DNA from: Xylogone sp. PMI_703
Taxonomy: Eukaryota > Ascomycota > Leotiomycetes
Assembly: GCA_021399445.1 (NCBI GenBank)
Contig: JAJTUQ010000001.1
Coordinates: 7,688,001 to 7,752,000 of the forward strand
Length of the DNA stretch: 64,000 nt
Direction: 5' to 3'
The position numbers and the translations under genes are program-made. The notes under the pieces are model-generated. The model worked only from the letters and a program-made list of their open reading frames with translations. It did no database searches and had not been told where the DNA came from. Positions 24,468 through 35,854 of this stretch are shown here, piece after piece (position 1 is the stretch's first letter; every line of letters begins with the position of its first letter).

Positions 24468-26192
24468 TCAAAGAGCACCACCGAGTATTTTGACCAGCCA
24501 CATAGCTATCCTGACATGAATCCCAACTCTCCTTTCCGTTTTTATAAACTCATCCGTACCAACAACCCGAGCATAGTCTTGTAGTCTGTCTTTCTCCTCC
24601 ATCAATGACTTCTTCAAATGTTTATCGGCTGTAACAATTACAGCTCCAGTCTCTAGATCTAAAGAATAGCTTCTTTTGGTATAGTTGCTACTTCCCACGA
24701 TGCTCAAACTGGGTTCCTTCTCACCATCCAAACTCACCCACAGGCCTTTAGCATGGTATGTCCATCCATCTTCCTGGCCAACTACTCCCCGTCGCCATTC
24801 TTTTAGAGTAATATCACCTAACCTGTTCTGCCGCTTAATAGTATCCAAGAACTGCCGCGCTAGAAGGGTATACGCTGGAGGAAGCAGCCCAGACACGCCT
24901 TTTGATCCATAGAATCCATTCGCTTCAGGGGAAGCGGTAATAACAATGTTGCTATTAGAGCTTGTGGAAAGAAGGAGTCGTGTCAATGACGGAGCTGGAT
25001 TGAAATAGCCGGCAGTGAAAGTCCAGGATGAGTTCTTAAACGCAGGTGAGGAGAGTATAGTGAGGATGGTGCTGATTGCCGGGGCTTCGCTAGAAGTATC
25101 AGGCTTGAGAAGTGGTGTTAACTGAGAGATAGGATACACAACTGTGTTGATATTGGAGCCGCTTAAAGATGGCTCCTTAATTGGCTTAGGTTTGACAATT
25201 CCATGAAGTATGGAGGTTGAGCGAGATATGAAAGTAGCTAGATCTTGAAGAGGAGACGGTGCATAATTTGAGTCTGGCCACTCAAGCACATAGCCATCTG
25301 GAGACTGACGATCAGGAGTCACAAGAAAGCTTAATTTGGATATGACCTTTTGAATACTAAAATAGTAAGTCGTAATATCTTTCGATGAAATTAAGTGATA
25401 ACGGTCCTGACGATTTGTAAAGTAATCCGCTGAGAGGTTCGCTCTGTGAAAGTCAGTCTTGGAGCAAGGTAGTAGTCTTTGGCAATATACCCTGATAAGA
25501 TTATTTCGTCATCAACCCCATAAAGCTTCATGTGCTGCAAGCCCCAGCCTTCGTTGATCCTTTTAGGAATATATTTCTTTCTTAGTCCTGTTAAGTTGGG
25601 TGTATGATACATTCGGACCTCGACTCGGTCTGGACCAAACTCTTCTACAAGCGGAGCAAGCAATGAGGCACATGATGCGTCTGGTGATTCTCTTGTACCA
25701 CGAAGAGCATCTGTGAGAATACTAAGCTTTAACTTTGGCTTTGTTCTTAGAGCCTTTTGTATTGTAGCAATCTGTTCAAAGTTAATCGTAAGCACACATT
25801 ATAAACTGGGTTTAAATTTACTAATTCGTGCTCAGTTTTGCCTATATACAGAGTAGATAAGAATATTTCTCTTTCTGCGTGAAGTATTTTGGTCTATTCT
25901 TGTTAGTGAGACTAATACTACTGAGAGTCATCTCACCGACCTTTAAGGTCTCATAGAACTCTGATGGTGTCTTTAATATTAGAACCTGCGACCCTGAGAT
26001 CTCAAATTTCGGTGCTATCCTATCCAATTCATTCGTGAATATACCCAGACCTGAAGCTGAGGAGGATGCATGGCTAGTTGCCGCACTTGTGGTTGAAGTC
26101 GAATACCGACAATGCTTCACCCCGGCTGAATATATATGATGTATCTGACGTCCCCTCTGGAAGGAATATCTTACGATACTCCTACGTATCAT
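24468..26192 (-). CDS. PGS1: CDP-diacylglycerol--glycerol-3-phosphate 3-phosphatidyltransferase
   Basis: Exons 26192-25941, 25893-25822, 25771-25491 and 25443-24468 give 526 residues, close to the yeast length of 521. It makes phosphatidylglycerol phosphate, the first committed step to cardiolipin in mitochondria. The N-terminus is basic and Ser/Arg-rich (MIRRSIVRYSFQRG), like a mitochondrial presequence. The phospholipase-D fold shows an HKD-type motif HMKLYGVDDEIILSG in the first half, with the continuation ANLSADYFTNRQDRYH restored across the last intron. A second HxK motif, YHAKGLWVSLD...GSSNYTKRSYSLD, lies in the C-terminal half. The conserved LSILTDALRGTRE and PKRINEGWGLQHMK blocks are typical of Pgs1. 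The first intron uses a weak donor GTCGGT, the least certain join. The start was set at the first in-frame ATG; non-ATG frame continues upstream. It diverges from NDUFA12. Confidence 0.93.
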
Positions 26193-26365
26193 AGCCGGTA
26201 GAAGAAAACAAGTATACCAGGTGAAAAGAAAAATGTTCCATAGCTTCAATGGCCCATGTCGATGCTTGATTGGCGCTAGTCCCTAAATGGATGAGCCGAG
26301 CGAGGTTCAGAACGTAGTATGCCAACCTCAACTTGTATCACTTCTACTGAGATAACCACATCAAG
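26193..26365. promoter_or_regulatory. Compact divergent promoter, PGS1 / NDUFA12
   Basis: Only 173 nt separate the two start codons, so both 5' leaders and promoters must lie here or overlap. Both proteins are mitochondrial. I could not identify a specific factor site by eye. Confidence 0.5.
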
Positions 26366-27128
26366 ATGTCCACCCTATCGAGAACGCTCCGCAATTTGCG
26401 GAAAGTGGGAATTAGGGTAAATTACACATATACATCTATGGTGGAAGCTTGCTGACTCAATTGCTATAGGATGCCCTTCACCAAATGCAGGTATGTAATA
26501 TCAGGCCTGTCTTGATTCAATATATCATTCCCACGGACCAATTGTGCTGATGGATAGTTCTGTAATATAGTATCAAGGCAAGCTGAACAATACAAATGCA
26601 TTGCTACCTATACTCATAATGTGCAGGTGATACCAAGGCGGGTACACTGATTGCTACTGACCGATATGGGAATAAATACTTTGAGAACGTGGAGGACGAA
26701 CTGCCTTGTATAGCCTCTGAGAAGCAAGGGTGTACAGTTACTTACTAGTTTATAGTGCGCACAAGATGGGTAGACTATAAAGATAAAGACTTAGATGCGT
26801 AAGAACCACTTGGAAGAGGATCTCCGTTGATCCATAACACCCAGCATCCTAACTTAGGCATAATTAGGTCGCATATTGAGCCCGGATGGCACGCTTGGTT
26901 AGCCTATATGGTTGACAAACCTCCCACTCAGGATCCAATTTTACAAACAGGGGTACGGGCTTGGGAGCAAAAGTTTGCACCAAACCCGACAATGAGTCGT
27001 GGTGCTTTCAAAACATACTCTACGTAAGCATCCACCTAGAAGCTTGGAAATGCTAATTCTAACCACCTGGGTGTAGAACAAAGACTAAAATCTCATCCTG
27101 GCAGCCTACTGTAGCGCCAAGATCGTAG
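26366..27128 (+). CDS. NADH:ubiquinone oxidoreductase subunit NDUFA12 (B17.2)
   Basis: Seven exons: 26366-26416, 26470-26490 (21 nt), 26571-26577 (7 nt), 26627-26707, 26756-26798, 26868-27023 and 27077-27128, encoding 136 residues. This is a small accessory subunit of mitochondrial complex I. Family hallmarks are TLRNLRKVG, then GTLIATDRYGNKYFEN, RTRWVDYK, IEPGWHAWLAYMVDKPP and SRGAFKTYST. The third exon has only seven bases and supplies the residues YQG of HQMQYQGDTK. It is followed by a donor GCAAGC, so that intron would be GC-AG. The alternative, a 4-nt exon TTCT with a GT donor, loses one conserved residue and is less likely. The penultimate acceptor was chosen as the one restoring DASHIEPGWHAW. 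The total length is as expected for the fungal subunit. Confidence 0.88.
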
Positions 27129-27603
27129 GGAAGGGCAACCGGGGTATATGTTGTATTCACGGCCATGATGGAAGTAGTGGCATTCTCAGACTTAGTCGCA
27201 GTTTGCAGACAGGTCTCCAAAATAATACCTCTAGCATTGATAAAATTCTCGCTACATAATAGACGGATAAACGTGTGAAACCTAGAATCCGTTCTTTAGG
27301 CATTCCATACATAACGATTCTTCAGTGTTTGTCCATGGGATCAATTCCGATTGGTTTTCTATCTTTGTATGAGCGTATCTATAAATTATGCTTTATGGGT
27401 ACAATAAGGTGTCACTCCTAGTTATACCGATCATCTGACAATTTGACTTAAATTTTATACCGTAATATATCTCCGCCGGATGGGGCAACTTACCATACAA
27501 CAACACAGGTAACTTTCAAGGTTCAGTAATTTTTATTTTCTAGCTAGGGTATCTGCCGTACAAGCTATAATCTAGGCTTAGTTGTGGTTGGATATATTTA
27601 TCC
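27129..27603. other. Convergent gap, NDUFA12 and GCN2
   Basis: 475 nt between two 3' ends, AT-rich, with no gene or repeat recognised. Confidence 0.45.
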
Positions 27604-30600
27604 TCAAGCTCCCAAGTCATAGTATATACATGTGCCGGTCCTAAAGTTATAGACAAATGAATTTCTTGTCACATCCTTATTTTGGAAAGCTAGCCCATTC
27701 ATGAGATCATGGATCTCTGCGATATATCTTCTTTCAGCTGTAGGAACACTATGTGTTACCTTGCGCCAGCTCTCAGGATCCGACAGCTTAGTCTCTCGAA
27801 TGAGGTCCATGACATGATCGGTAGTTTCGATTGCTGCAATAGGTCCGTCCAGGAATGATTGGACAAGCGCCGCAGCCCGGGCTTGCGCCTGCTCTACTAT
27901 ATTACGTCTGTTTGACTTTTTACTCTTAGTTCCAGCCACTAGAACACGAACTTCTTGCTCATGTTCATTGTTAGGATTTGCTTCCATTTGTGTTGTAGCA
28001 CGCTGTGGCTTGAGTCGATGATGGGTGCCTTCTCTTTGTTCTCGCTCACGAAGTTCGCCTCGAAGCCAAGAAAGGAGTTGACCTGATGGTATCTCTGCAT
28101 CTGGAATGTCTTTACGATCCAAGCTTTTCACCTTAAGAACCGAGTCTTGCTTTATTATAACAGCCCAAGAGTGATTATCGTCTCGATATTTGCTTAGGAG
28201 ATCTTCCGGTGATCTCGAATCTTGTGCTAGTTCAGCGCTTATACCATTTGACCATAGCATCGACACTATATTTATACCTGTGGAGCGTAATATTGCAGCG
28301 TCGAAACTAGCAACAAGAACGTCGCACTGTAATGTTAGATTGAAATATGCAGCAGTGGGTTTAAACATACTCGCTTCGTATTCCAAACACCACGAGATTC
28401 CTCTGCCTTCTTAATAAAAGCCTTTGAATTTTGTTTTGGGAATCTAGCCATCTTCTCCCATGCTAAATTAAAACCAACCGCATGTGTTTCTTCGGAACGA
28501 TTACCAATTCTCGGCCGATGCTCTCGAATCAAGGAATCATAACGGCCCCCTGCAGCAAACACATCACGAACTTTTCGGTCATATAGGCAAGAGAATAAAA
28601 TCCCGCCTTTGTAGAAGTTCTCCTTTAGGCTTCCCAACGGATTAACATAGATTTTACTGCGTACATCGAAACGTTTCGAGTACTCAACGACGTCGCGTAA
28701 ATGTGCAATTGCAGATGAGGCTCTTTCAAACATATCTGTACCCTCAAATATTGTTTTTAGTTTTTGGAAAGCGTTCAATGGGGTATCTTTGAAACATTAG
28801 CTCCTTCATATAATCAAAATAAAACAAGGGTTAGTATTTAGCTGATATACCTCGGAAGTCAAACCGCTGCAAATCATCCACACTCATAGCAGAAACACCA
28901 ACTAACGGTGATCGAAGCTCTGCTCGAATCTTTTGCCAACTCCATTGCTGTATATTTAACTTGCTAAGTGCATCGGCAACAGGTTGACGGATGCTTGGTT
29001 CTATCCGACAGAAGTCAAATATGATTCCAAGGAGATCAGAGTGGTTAAGGTGGAAACACATCTGTGCCGACGCTAGAGATGGAATCGTTGTAACGATCTC
29101 ATCAAGGACTTTGATTGTTTCCGCCTCTTTCAATGCGAGGTCTAAACTGTTTGTGGAAACGATGTCAAAGTCTACCTCTCCAAATGTTTGTGGTTGTCCT
29201 CCGTCATGCCTATCCCGATAGACATTGCCGAACGCAAAAGAGCGTTGGACTAGGGGCTCATGTTTTGCAATAACACGAGCATGTGGAAGCGTTAGATCGT
29301 AAGGCAACTGAACTAGAGTACCATTGGGGTCCAGTAATTGTACTACATTTGGCCCATAATGGCTCGAGCGAGGGAATAAGGAGCTCCGTGGTGTTTCAAC
29401 AGCTCCATGATGACGAAAAATAGAGATAAGTTTTTGCTTCACAAGGCCCTGTAGTAGTAGGTCACTAGCACTATGGTTGATCATACCCATATCCCACGCA
29501 AAATCTTTTGCTTGTTTAGTGGGTCGGGAGAACAAAGCGCCCATGATCTTGTGATAATAAGGGGATCTAGAATCAGATAGTCCGGCCAAGGTTTGGCGAA
29601 TAGTTTCGCTTTCCATCTGTACTGGAAGCTTTCCGTTCTGCAGAAGCTCAGCACTTGAGGGCCGATCTTTTGGATTGTGATTAAGTAATGACAGAATAAT
29701 ATCTGCTTGCACAGGCTTATCCTTGACATTGAAATCATTAGGAAGCACTGGCTGCTTCTGTCTTAGTCCCTCCATGACCTTTGCTCGCGCCATACCTTCT
29801 ACAGATTGATAGCACATCTCGAAGAAAATGATACCGAGAGAATACATCTGAACATAAGTCAGCAAGTTTTAGAGTCAAGAAGTTCTCACGAGACATACAT
29901 CAACCTTACTACCATAGCTTCCTCCACCACTAACAGCTGATCTAACTTCAGGCGCAACGTAAAATGCCGTACCAATGCTTCTTGTCATATCAACACTATT
30001 TTGCAGAGTAGCTACCGTGGATTTGTCGATACCGGAATATTGTCCACTAGTAGCCAGACCGAAATCCCCTATTCTTACGTTTGAAGCTCCATCGATAAAT
30101 ATGTTTTCCGGCTTTAAGTCACGGTGGACTATATTTAACCCATGAATATGGACCAGGCCCTCCAAAATCTGACGGAACAGTCGCCATATCTCATCAGTCT
30201 CCTTATAAAGACCTCTTCTGATCAGATCACGAAGTGTCTAAAAAATTAGTAGGGCCATAGACAAGAAAGAACAGTGCTTTGAGTAAACTAACCCGTTTCT
30301 CACAGTATTCCATAGATATGTATAAAACAGTTTTGAACGGCTTAGGAGCGCGAGAACTTGATCTGGTCCGTTTTAGAGCCAGTCGGTTATAACTATTACC
30401 ACCTTTTAGCGCCTTTTCATCCGAATTTGTGAAGTCATTGATCTCGTCATCTTCATCCGTATCTGAGCCATCGTAGCCAAACTCAATTTGGGGGTAGCCA
30501 CTCGACGACATAAAGTCAAGCCCACCGGTACTAGTACCATAATCAATATCTGGACCTGAATTGAGTGACTGCTGACTGTCCATATCCTCTGTCCCTCTCC

Positions 30601-32969
30601 CTTCGGTGGTTATGTCGTCGTCAGTTTCTGAGTCATCGATTATCTCTTCCGTCCATGTATTGTAGTAACCTACAGATTAGCGGGCACTATTAGTAAAGCG
30701 CCCAAAACGTATAGTATCAGATAACAAAATAGTAATTAGACCGATGAAAAAGAGAGCATTTCTTTAACTTCATTGAGTATTAAAAAAGAAATTTCTATGA
30801 AAAACCTGAATCCATCATTTCAAAAATTTCAATTCGCTTCCAGTCTTGAGCATCTCGGCAAAGCAAGGACTATATGAATCGATAATTGCACAGCCACCAG
30901 ACAGATTGGATTGAGGAAAAGGAAGGATGGAATACATACGGACTACAGAAGGATGACTAAGCTGTGAGAGAAGTCGAACCTCCTTCAACACCTCAGTGAG
31001 AGACGCTGAAGACTTCTGTGTTATCTTTTTGATGGCATAAATCTGCCCGTCAAGTTTCTTCCGTGCTTTGACGACTTCTCCGAATCCACCTTTTCCGAGC
31101 CGTCCCTCTTCCACAAAATCTTCTCTATATCGGGAGAATGGGCCGCTATTCATTGAATCATGTCTTTGACGTCGAGGGATAGCGGGAGGCAACAACGTCA
31201 GAGAATCTGATCTAGGGATAGTATCTGATGGACTTTCATCTAAAATTGGGGCATCAGTAGCCAAAAATTCCGAGGAAGATAGTTCGAAGGCGCGGGGGCG
31301 TTTTTTGGGATCTGGCTTGAACAGTTTCACAACGAACTCGTTCAAAGAATCAGATAAATCATATGCATCAGCAAAGGCCTGAGGGGACGAGTACTTCTGA
31401 ATAATGGTCAACCCGAAAACCATCTGTAGAAACAGAACCCCGAATTCCCAAATGTCGGTTTTCTGGGTATGTTGGGCTGGAGTGGTGTGGGCAGTCTCTG
31501 GGGGGATCCAATAGGCAGATTTAGCAACACTAACAGTGTCGGGAGCCCGTTTCTTGATAACTAATGTGTGCAACTTTTGTTGGTATGCAGCATCAGCTAG
31601 CTTTGGTATAATTTCTCCTTCCGATGCTCGTACAAGTAAAACATTTCCTGCATGAATATCTTCGTGAACAATGCCTTGGTCGTGCAGGAAGCGTAATGCA
31701 TCTAGTAGGTCTATAGTCCAAGAGCGGACTCTGGTCACACTCAAACTACCAGATATGTCCAGCAGTTCCTCCAATGATCCCTTTTCTGCATATTCACCCA
31801 AGACACTGACCGTCCAGGATGATCCAGGGTCGTTATCCTTGTCTACAGTCTTATGCACTTTATATTCTAGAAGATCAAAAATATTCCTATGTCTAATCTT
31901 CTTAAGTGTTTCTAACTCCGTTTCAAGAGCCTGTAGTTGTTTCTTGAAGTTATTGCGGTCTTCGAGGGCTGGATCCAGAACTGTTTGCTTTAATACCAGA
32001 ATGGGCCCGCTACCGCTCACTTGAGTAGTCACAGGACGTACAGTGAATACTTCTGATATGGGCCCCCGTCGAATGGAGTATTTCCCGGTAACGACCTGGA
32101 ATAGCAGTGAATTGCCATTAACGTCCAGTACGTTAATCGGCCTGTCGAGGGCTAAAGCATCGCGAGATTGGCCAGCATCTGAAGATTTGCTAGGCACGGT
32201 TTGAGTGAGCATTGCTGGTGGTCTATTTTTGAGCTTAGTTTCCTTAGCCCTCACCCTTTGTCGTTTCAGTTCGTCTTCGACCAGAGATTCAAGCATTCGT
32301 TCTTCTTCAAGTTCCTCCAGCTTCTTCTTCTTTTCCTCTTCTTCCCTTTGCTGCTCTGCAACTTTAGCTGCCTGTGCTTCATGGGCAGCACGCTCCTCTT
32401 CCAAGCTGGGCAATTCCAATCCATCTGCTTTGGCTTGGGCGGCATCAACTAGAATGTCTTGAATCGCATTTACAATTTCCATAACCATAGCCTGCTCTTC
32501 AGCAACCAGCTCCTTAGGTAGGTTTTGAATTATATTCTGGATCTTGTACCGGGTTCCATCGCGCAATCCCTCATCTCCTTTAATACTAAGCAGAGGAGGT
32601 GTCCTAGGATATGTTGCCGTAAAGGTTACAGTAAGAGTGACAGCTATATCTTCATCAGAGGATTTTATCCTTATTTCAAAGCAAGGCTCAGATTTCTATG
32701 GCACATATCAGAAATATGAAGCTAATGTAGCTCTCCATTGACCGTCAACATACCTTCCAGGCACCTTGGTTTGTTTCAATGCGAGTAAAATCCTCCCCAT
32801 ATATGGATGCCAGAGCAAAAAGCTCATCCTCTTGTATCTCTTCATATTGAGACTTTTGTTGCGTATCAGAAGAATTTTTTGGCTTCAGGCTAGGAAACCC
32901 AGATGCAGAGTTATTGTTTTGGTGTTGGTTTTTCCCCCATGGATTGGCTGGCGGCATGATTACAGACAT
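27604..32969 (-). CDS. GCN2: eIF2-alpha kinase Gcn2
   Basis: Exons 32969-32754, 32695-30940, 30669-30293, 30237-29899, 29847-28851, 28786-28371 and 28326-27604 give 1607 residues. Gcn2 senses uncharged tRNA in amino acid starvation and phosphorylates eIF2-alpha. Domains in order: an RWD domain (about 35-160) that binds Gcn1; a charged helix; a pseudokinase (about 250-520) lacking normal catalytic motifs; the true kinase, with [10 protein letters not shown] and AIKKI near 600-630, a long acidic insert, [10 protein letters not shown] near 820 and IGDFGLAT; a histidyl-tRNA-synthetase-like domain (about 930-1420) with [11 protein letters not shown] and [10 protein letters not shown]; and a C-terminal ribosome/dimer region. 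Intron 2 is 270 nt, much longer than the others. The first ATG in frame after an ATG-less open stretch was used as start. It diverges from the ornithine acetyltransferase gene. Confidence 0.96.
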
Positions 32970-33237
32970 ATGTCTTGCGAAGTTAGAACTCCTGCGCTCA
33001 GGTGAAGAGTTCAAAAGATACGCGCAGCCGAAGCCACGGATCTTCTACGCTCTGGGGTAGGACATATTTCGCTATTCAATTTTTGGTTTTCGATAGTGAT
33101 TCTGTGAAGTTGAAGTGTTACGCTTTATGAGGAGTCACCGCCCAATACGGCAAGACGAGGCTGAAAAACGTTATCAGATTGTAGCGCCTTGTCCCGTTAT
33201 CGCAATCGGCTAAACTCAATCTGAACTTCTATCCATC

Positions 33238-33244
33238 TGAGTCA
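33238..33244. promoter_or_regulatory. Gcn4/CPC1 response element 1
   Basis: TGAGTCA, the palindromic binding site of the bZIP factor of general amino acid control. It lies 140 nt upstream of the ornithine acetyltransferase start and 7 nt before a second copy. Confidence 0.7.
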
Positions 33245-33251
33245 AATCAAG

Positions 33252-33258
33252 TGACTCA
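33252..33258. promoter_or_regulatory. Gcn4/CPC1 response element 2
   Basis: TGACTCA, the same site as 33238-33244 read on the other strand. Two perfect heptamers within 21 nt in the promoter of an arginine gene are very unlikely by chance. Confidence 0.7.
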
Positions 33259-33289
33259 AAAGAAGTAAATTTTCCTAGTTGTTTACAAG

Positions 33290-33297
33290 TATAAATA
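33290..33297 (+). promoter_or_regulatory. TATA box for ornithine acetyltransferase gene
   Basis: TATAAATA, 32 nt downstream of the second Gcn4/CPC1 site and 87 nt before the start codon, the usual arrangement for a regulated fungal promoter. Confidence 0.55.
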
Positions 33298-33383
33298 TCT
33301 CCAATTGAACGTTTCTTGGACACATCGAGAACGTTATAAACGATTCTAGACCATTGGGCATTACTCCCACCCTAGTCTCCGCC

Positions 33384-34913
33384 ATGGTCCTCAGAGGATC
33401 GAAATGCTCTACCTTCACCCGCTCTGGAGGGTATAGAGCCTCGCAGTTCTTCCAAGGGTGTATTCGCTATTACTCTGTACCCCCTGGAGCTTCAATTCCT
33501 GCCGCAAAACAAAAATATGTGCCTACAAATGGAGTATACCCAAAGGGATTTCTTGTATCTGGTACCCACGTGGGAGTTAAGCCAACAAATAAGAGCAACC
33601 CAGACTTGGCGTTTATTACTTCTGAAACTCCCTGTGCTGCCACTGCGGTATTCACAAAGAATAAATTTCAGGCGGCTCCCGTGACTGTCAGCCGAGAAAT
33701 GTTGAAGAGGAGAAATAATAACGGTATACAAGCAGTTATTGTGAACTCAGGATGTGCAAACGCTGTGACTGGGAAAGGCGGTATAGAGGATGCTGAGAAA
33801 ATGGGTGCTACAGTTGATAGCTGTCTTGGGACCCCAAGTGACAATAATGGAGGAAGAACGATAGTGATGAGCACTGGTGTGATAGGCCAGAGGTATGATT
33901 TACGGATTATCAGGCTCTAGAAGTATTGACAACTCTCCTTAGGTTACCCATACAAAAAATACTCAACAAGATACCTTCTGCTTATGACGCTCTTGGCTTC
34001 TCTCATGATCATTGGTTGACAGCAGCACAAGCAATATGCACCACTGATACATTTCCAAAGCTCTTGTCTCGGACCTTTTCATTACCATCATCCCCATCAG
34101 TTGAATACCGAATCGCAGGCATGACGAAGGGGGCAGGAATGATTCATCCAAACATGGCGACATTACTTGGAATCATTGCGACAGATGCGCCAATATCCTC
34201 AGAAGTTTTACCGTCTCTTTTGACGAATGCTGTTAACAAGTCGTTCAATAGCATCTCTATTGATGGAGACACCTCCACAAACGACACGGTTGCTCTCCTA
34301 GCAAATGGAGCTGCAGGAGGTGAACAGATTGCCACACAATCATCCAATGATTATACCGCATTTCAGACCATACTAACTAGTTTTGCTACTGATTTGGCAA
34401 AGCTTGTGGTTCGGGATGGCGAGGGAGCAACTAAGTTTGTCACCATCCGTGTGGTAGATGCATCTTCTGAAGCTGCGGCTCGCAAAATCGCAAGTACAAT
34501 TGCCAGATCGCCACTGGTTAAGACGGCACTCTATGGTAAAGATGCTAACTGGGGCCGGATATTATGCGCTACGGGCTATTCACTACTTTCAGAGCCCGGC
34601 ACACCAATAAACGACGTTCCTGAAGTCGTTCCCGAAAGGACCAGTGTTTCCTTTATTCCCTCAGATGGATCTCCCGAACTGAAGCTTTTAGTAAATGGGG
34701 AGCCCGAGAATGTTGACGAGACCAGAGCAGCAGAGATTTTAGAGCCTGAAGACCTAGAGATCTTAGTTAGACTTGGCACAGGAAAGGAGGAGGCTGTTTA
34801 TTGGACGTGCGATTACAGGTGAGTTTGACTAAGAATGAGAAGTCCCAACCGAACTGTTACTAACTAGAAGAAGTCACGAATATATCACAATCAACGGAGA
34901 CTATAGAACATAA
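33384..34913 (+). CDS. ARG7: Mitochondrial ornithine/glutamate acetyltransferase (ArgJ family)
   Basis: Exons 33384-33892, 33943-34818 and 34871-34913 give 475 residues. The enzyme moves the acetyl group from N-acetylornithine to glutamate, closing the cyclic arginine pathway in the mitochondrial matrix. The N-terminus ([20 protein letters not shown]) fits a presequence. The self-cleavage motif appears as [11 protein letters not shown], with Thr243 the expected new N-terminal nucleophile after cutting between Ala and Thr. Other family blocks are [22 protein letters not shown] and [15 protein letters not shown]. The last exon adds the conserved end [13 protein letters not shown]. Two acceptors three bases apart (after 34867 or 34870) both keep frame; I chose the second, which gives CDYRSHEY. 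General amino acid control is indicated by the two Gcn4/CPC1 sites upstream. Confidence 0.96.
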
Positions 34914-35235
34914 AGCGTATAAGATCCATCTGCTTGGTGAGGGATTAAGGGGCATACATTAGATATTAATTCTGGAATTCACTTCTACACTAGCAATTAA
35001 TCGTGATATCCTTCGCGTTTCTCCACCCTTCAACCAGATTTTTCAGTGGCCTAGACCAGTCTATCATTATCAGAAATGGCATCCCGGCACGCATCGCGCA
35101 ACTTTAGGTGAATGGATGTATTCAAGACGAAAGATAACGAACACCAAAACCACATAGCTACATTGGGTATAAAGCATTAAGGCATCTTGACATTATGGCT
35201 TCTCCATATGGGGACATCTTCCTCGTTCACCTATA
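34914..35235. other. Convergent gap
   Basis: 322 nt between the ends of the acetyltransferase and MARVEL-like genes. No feature seen. Confidence 0.45.
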
Positions 35236-35854
35236 TCATCTTCTCGACCTGCCCATTACACTGATGACAGCAGTTGCCGCGAAGCATGCAAAGGCGAACC
35301 AGAGGAACGCAGTATCCGCCTGACACTCTCGACATCGTGACTTGATATCTGCCAGAGCTTCTCTCGCGCGATCTTTATCACTGTGACCAGGGTATATCTT
35401 GCTGTCGCTAGGGAAAAAGATCTTCTTGTCGAGGTAGCCGAAAGGACTGTCATCGTTGCAGTTTCCGACTTTGATTATTGCAGCAAATGCCTGTCCAATT
35501 GTGTTAGCAGTGGATAATAAATCCCAAGCCATTCTGCAGAAACTTACAATTCCACCTGCCATGAGGAAGAAGGCGGCTAGGATGTCAAGAGCACCCTGAA
35601 TGATACCCTGCAGCGAGTCCATGAATGCAACAACGACGCCAATAAGTGCAATCAGCAATGCGGCGCCGCCGCAAAACGCGCCATAGTCGAGGAGCGATGG
35701 AGCGTGTCCGGGTCCATAGCCCTTGATTAAGACAATTGATAGAGCCAAGACAATGGTAGCAAATATAACCTGTTTCTATGTAAGCTTGCTAGGGCTATTG
35801 TAAAAGAGGTCGTTCCCTTACCTGAAGCACTCGCAATCCTAGAGTCACAATCAT
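35236..35854 (-). CDS. MARVEL-like four-helix membrane protein
   Basis: Exons 35854-35822, 35769-35548 and 35490-35236 give 169 residues. Four hydrophobic segments are visible: VTLGLRVLQVIFATIVLALS at the N-terminus, CGGAALLIALIGVVVAF, GALDILAAFFLMAGGI and, near the end, FLWFAFACFAATAVISV. Between helices 3 and 4 lies a polar loop with CNDD and paired cysteines CRECQ. This arrangement, with a Cys-containing loop and a short basic tail (GRSRR), is common in fungal MARVEL-domain proteins of the plasma membrane or secretory vesicles. The second intron (57 nt) is a multiple of three and has no stop, so retention would add 19 residues. No specific function is known to me for this member. Confidence 0.8.

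Larger units (their letters stand above)
32970..33383. promoter_or_regulatory. Shared GCN2 / ornithine acetyltransferase promoter
   Basis: This 414-nt divergent promoter contains two perfect Gcn4/CPC1 sites (33238-33244 and 33252-33258) and a TATA-like element (33290-33297). The order site, site, TATA, start codon points toward the arginine gene, but the same sites could also act on GCN2. Confidence 0.7.
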
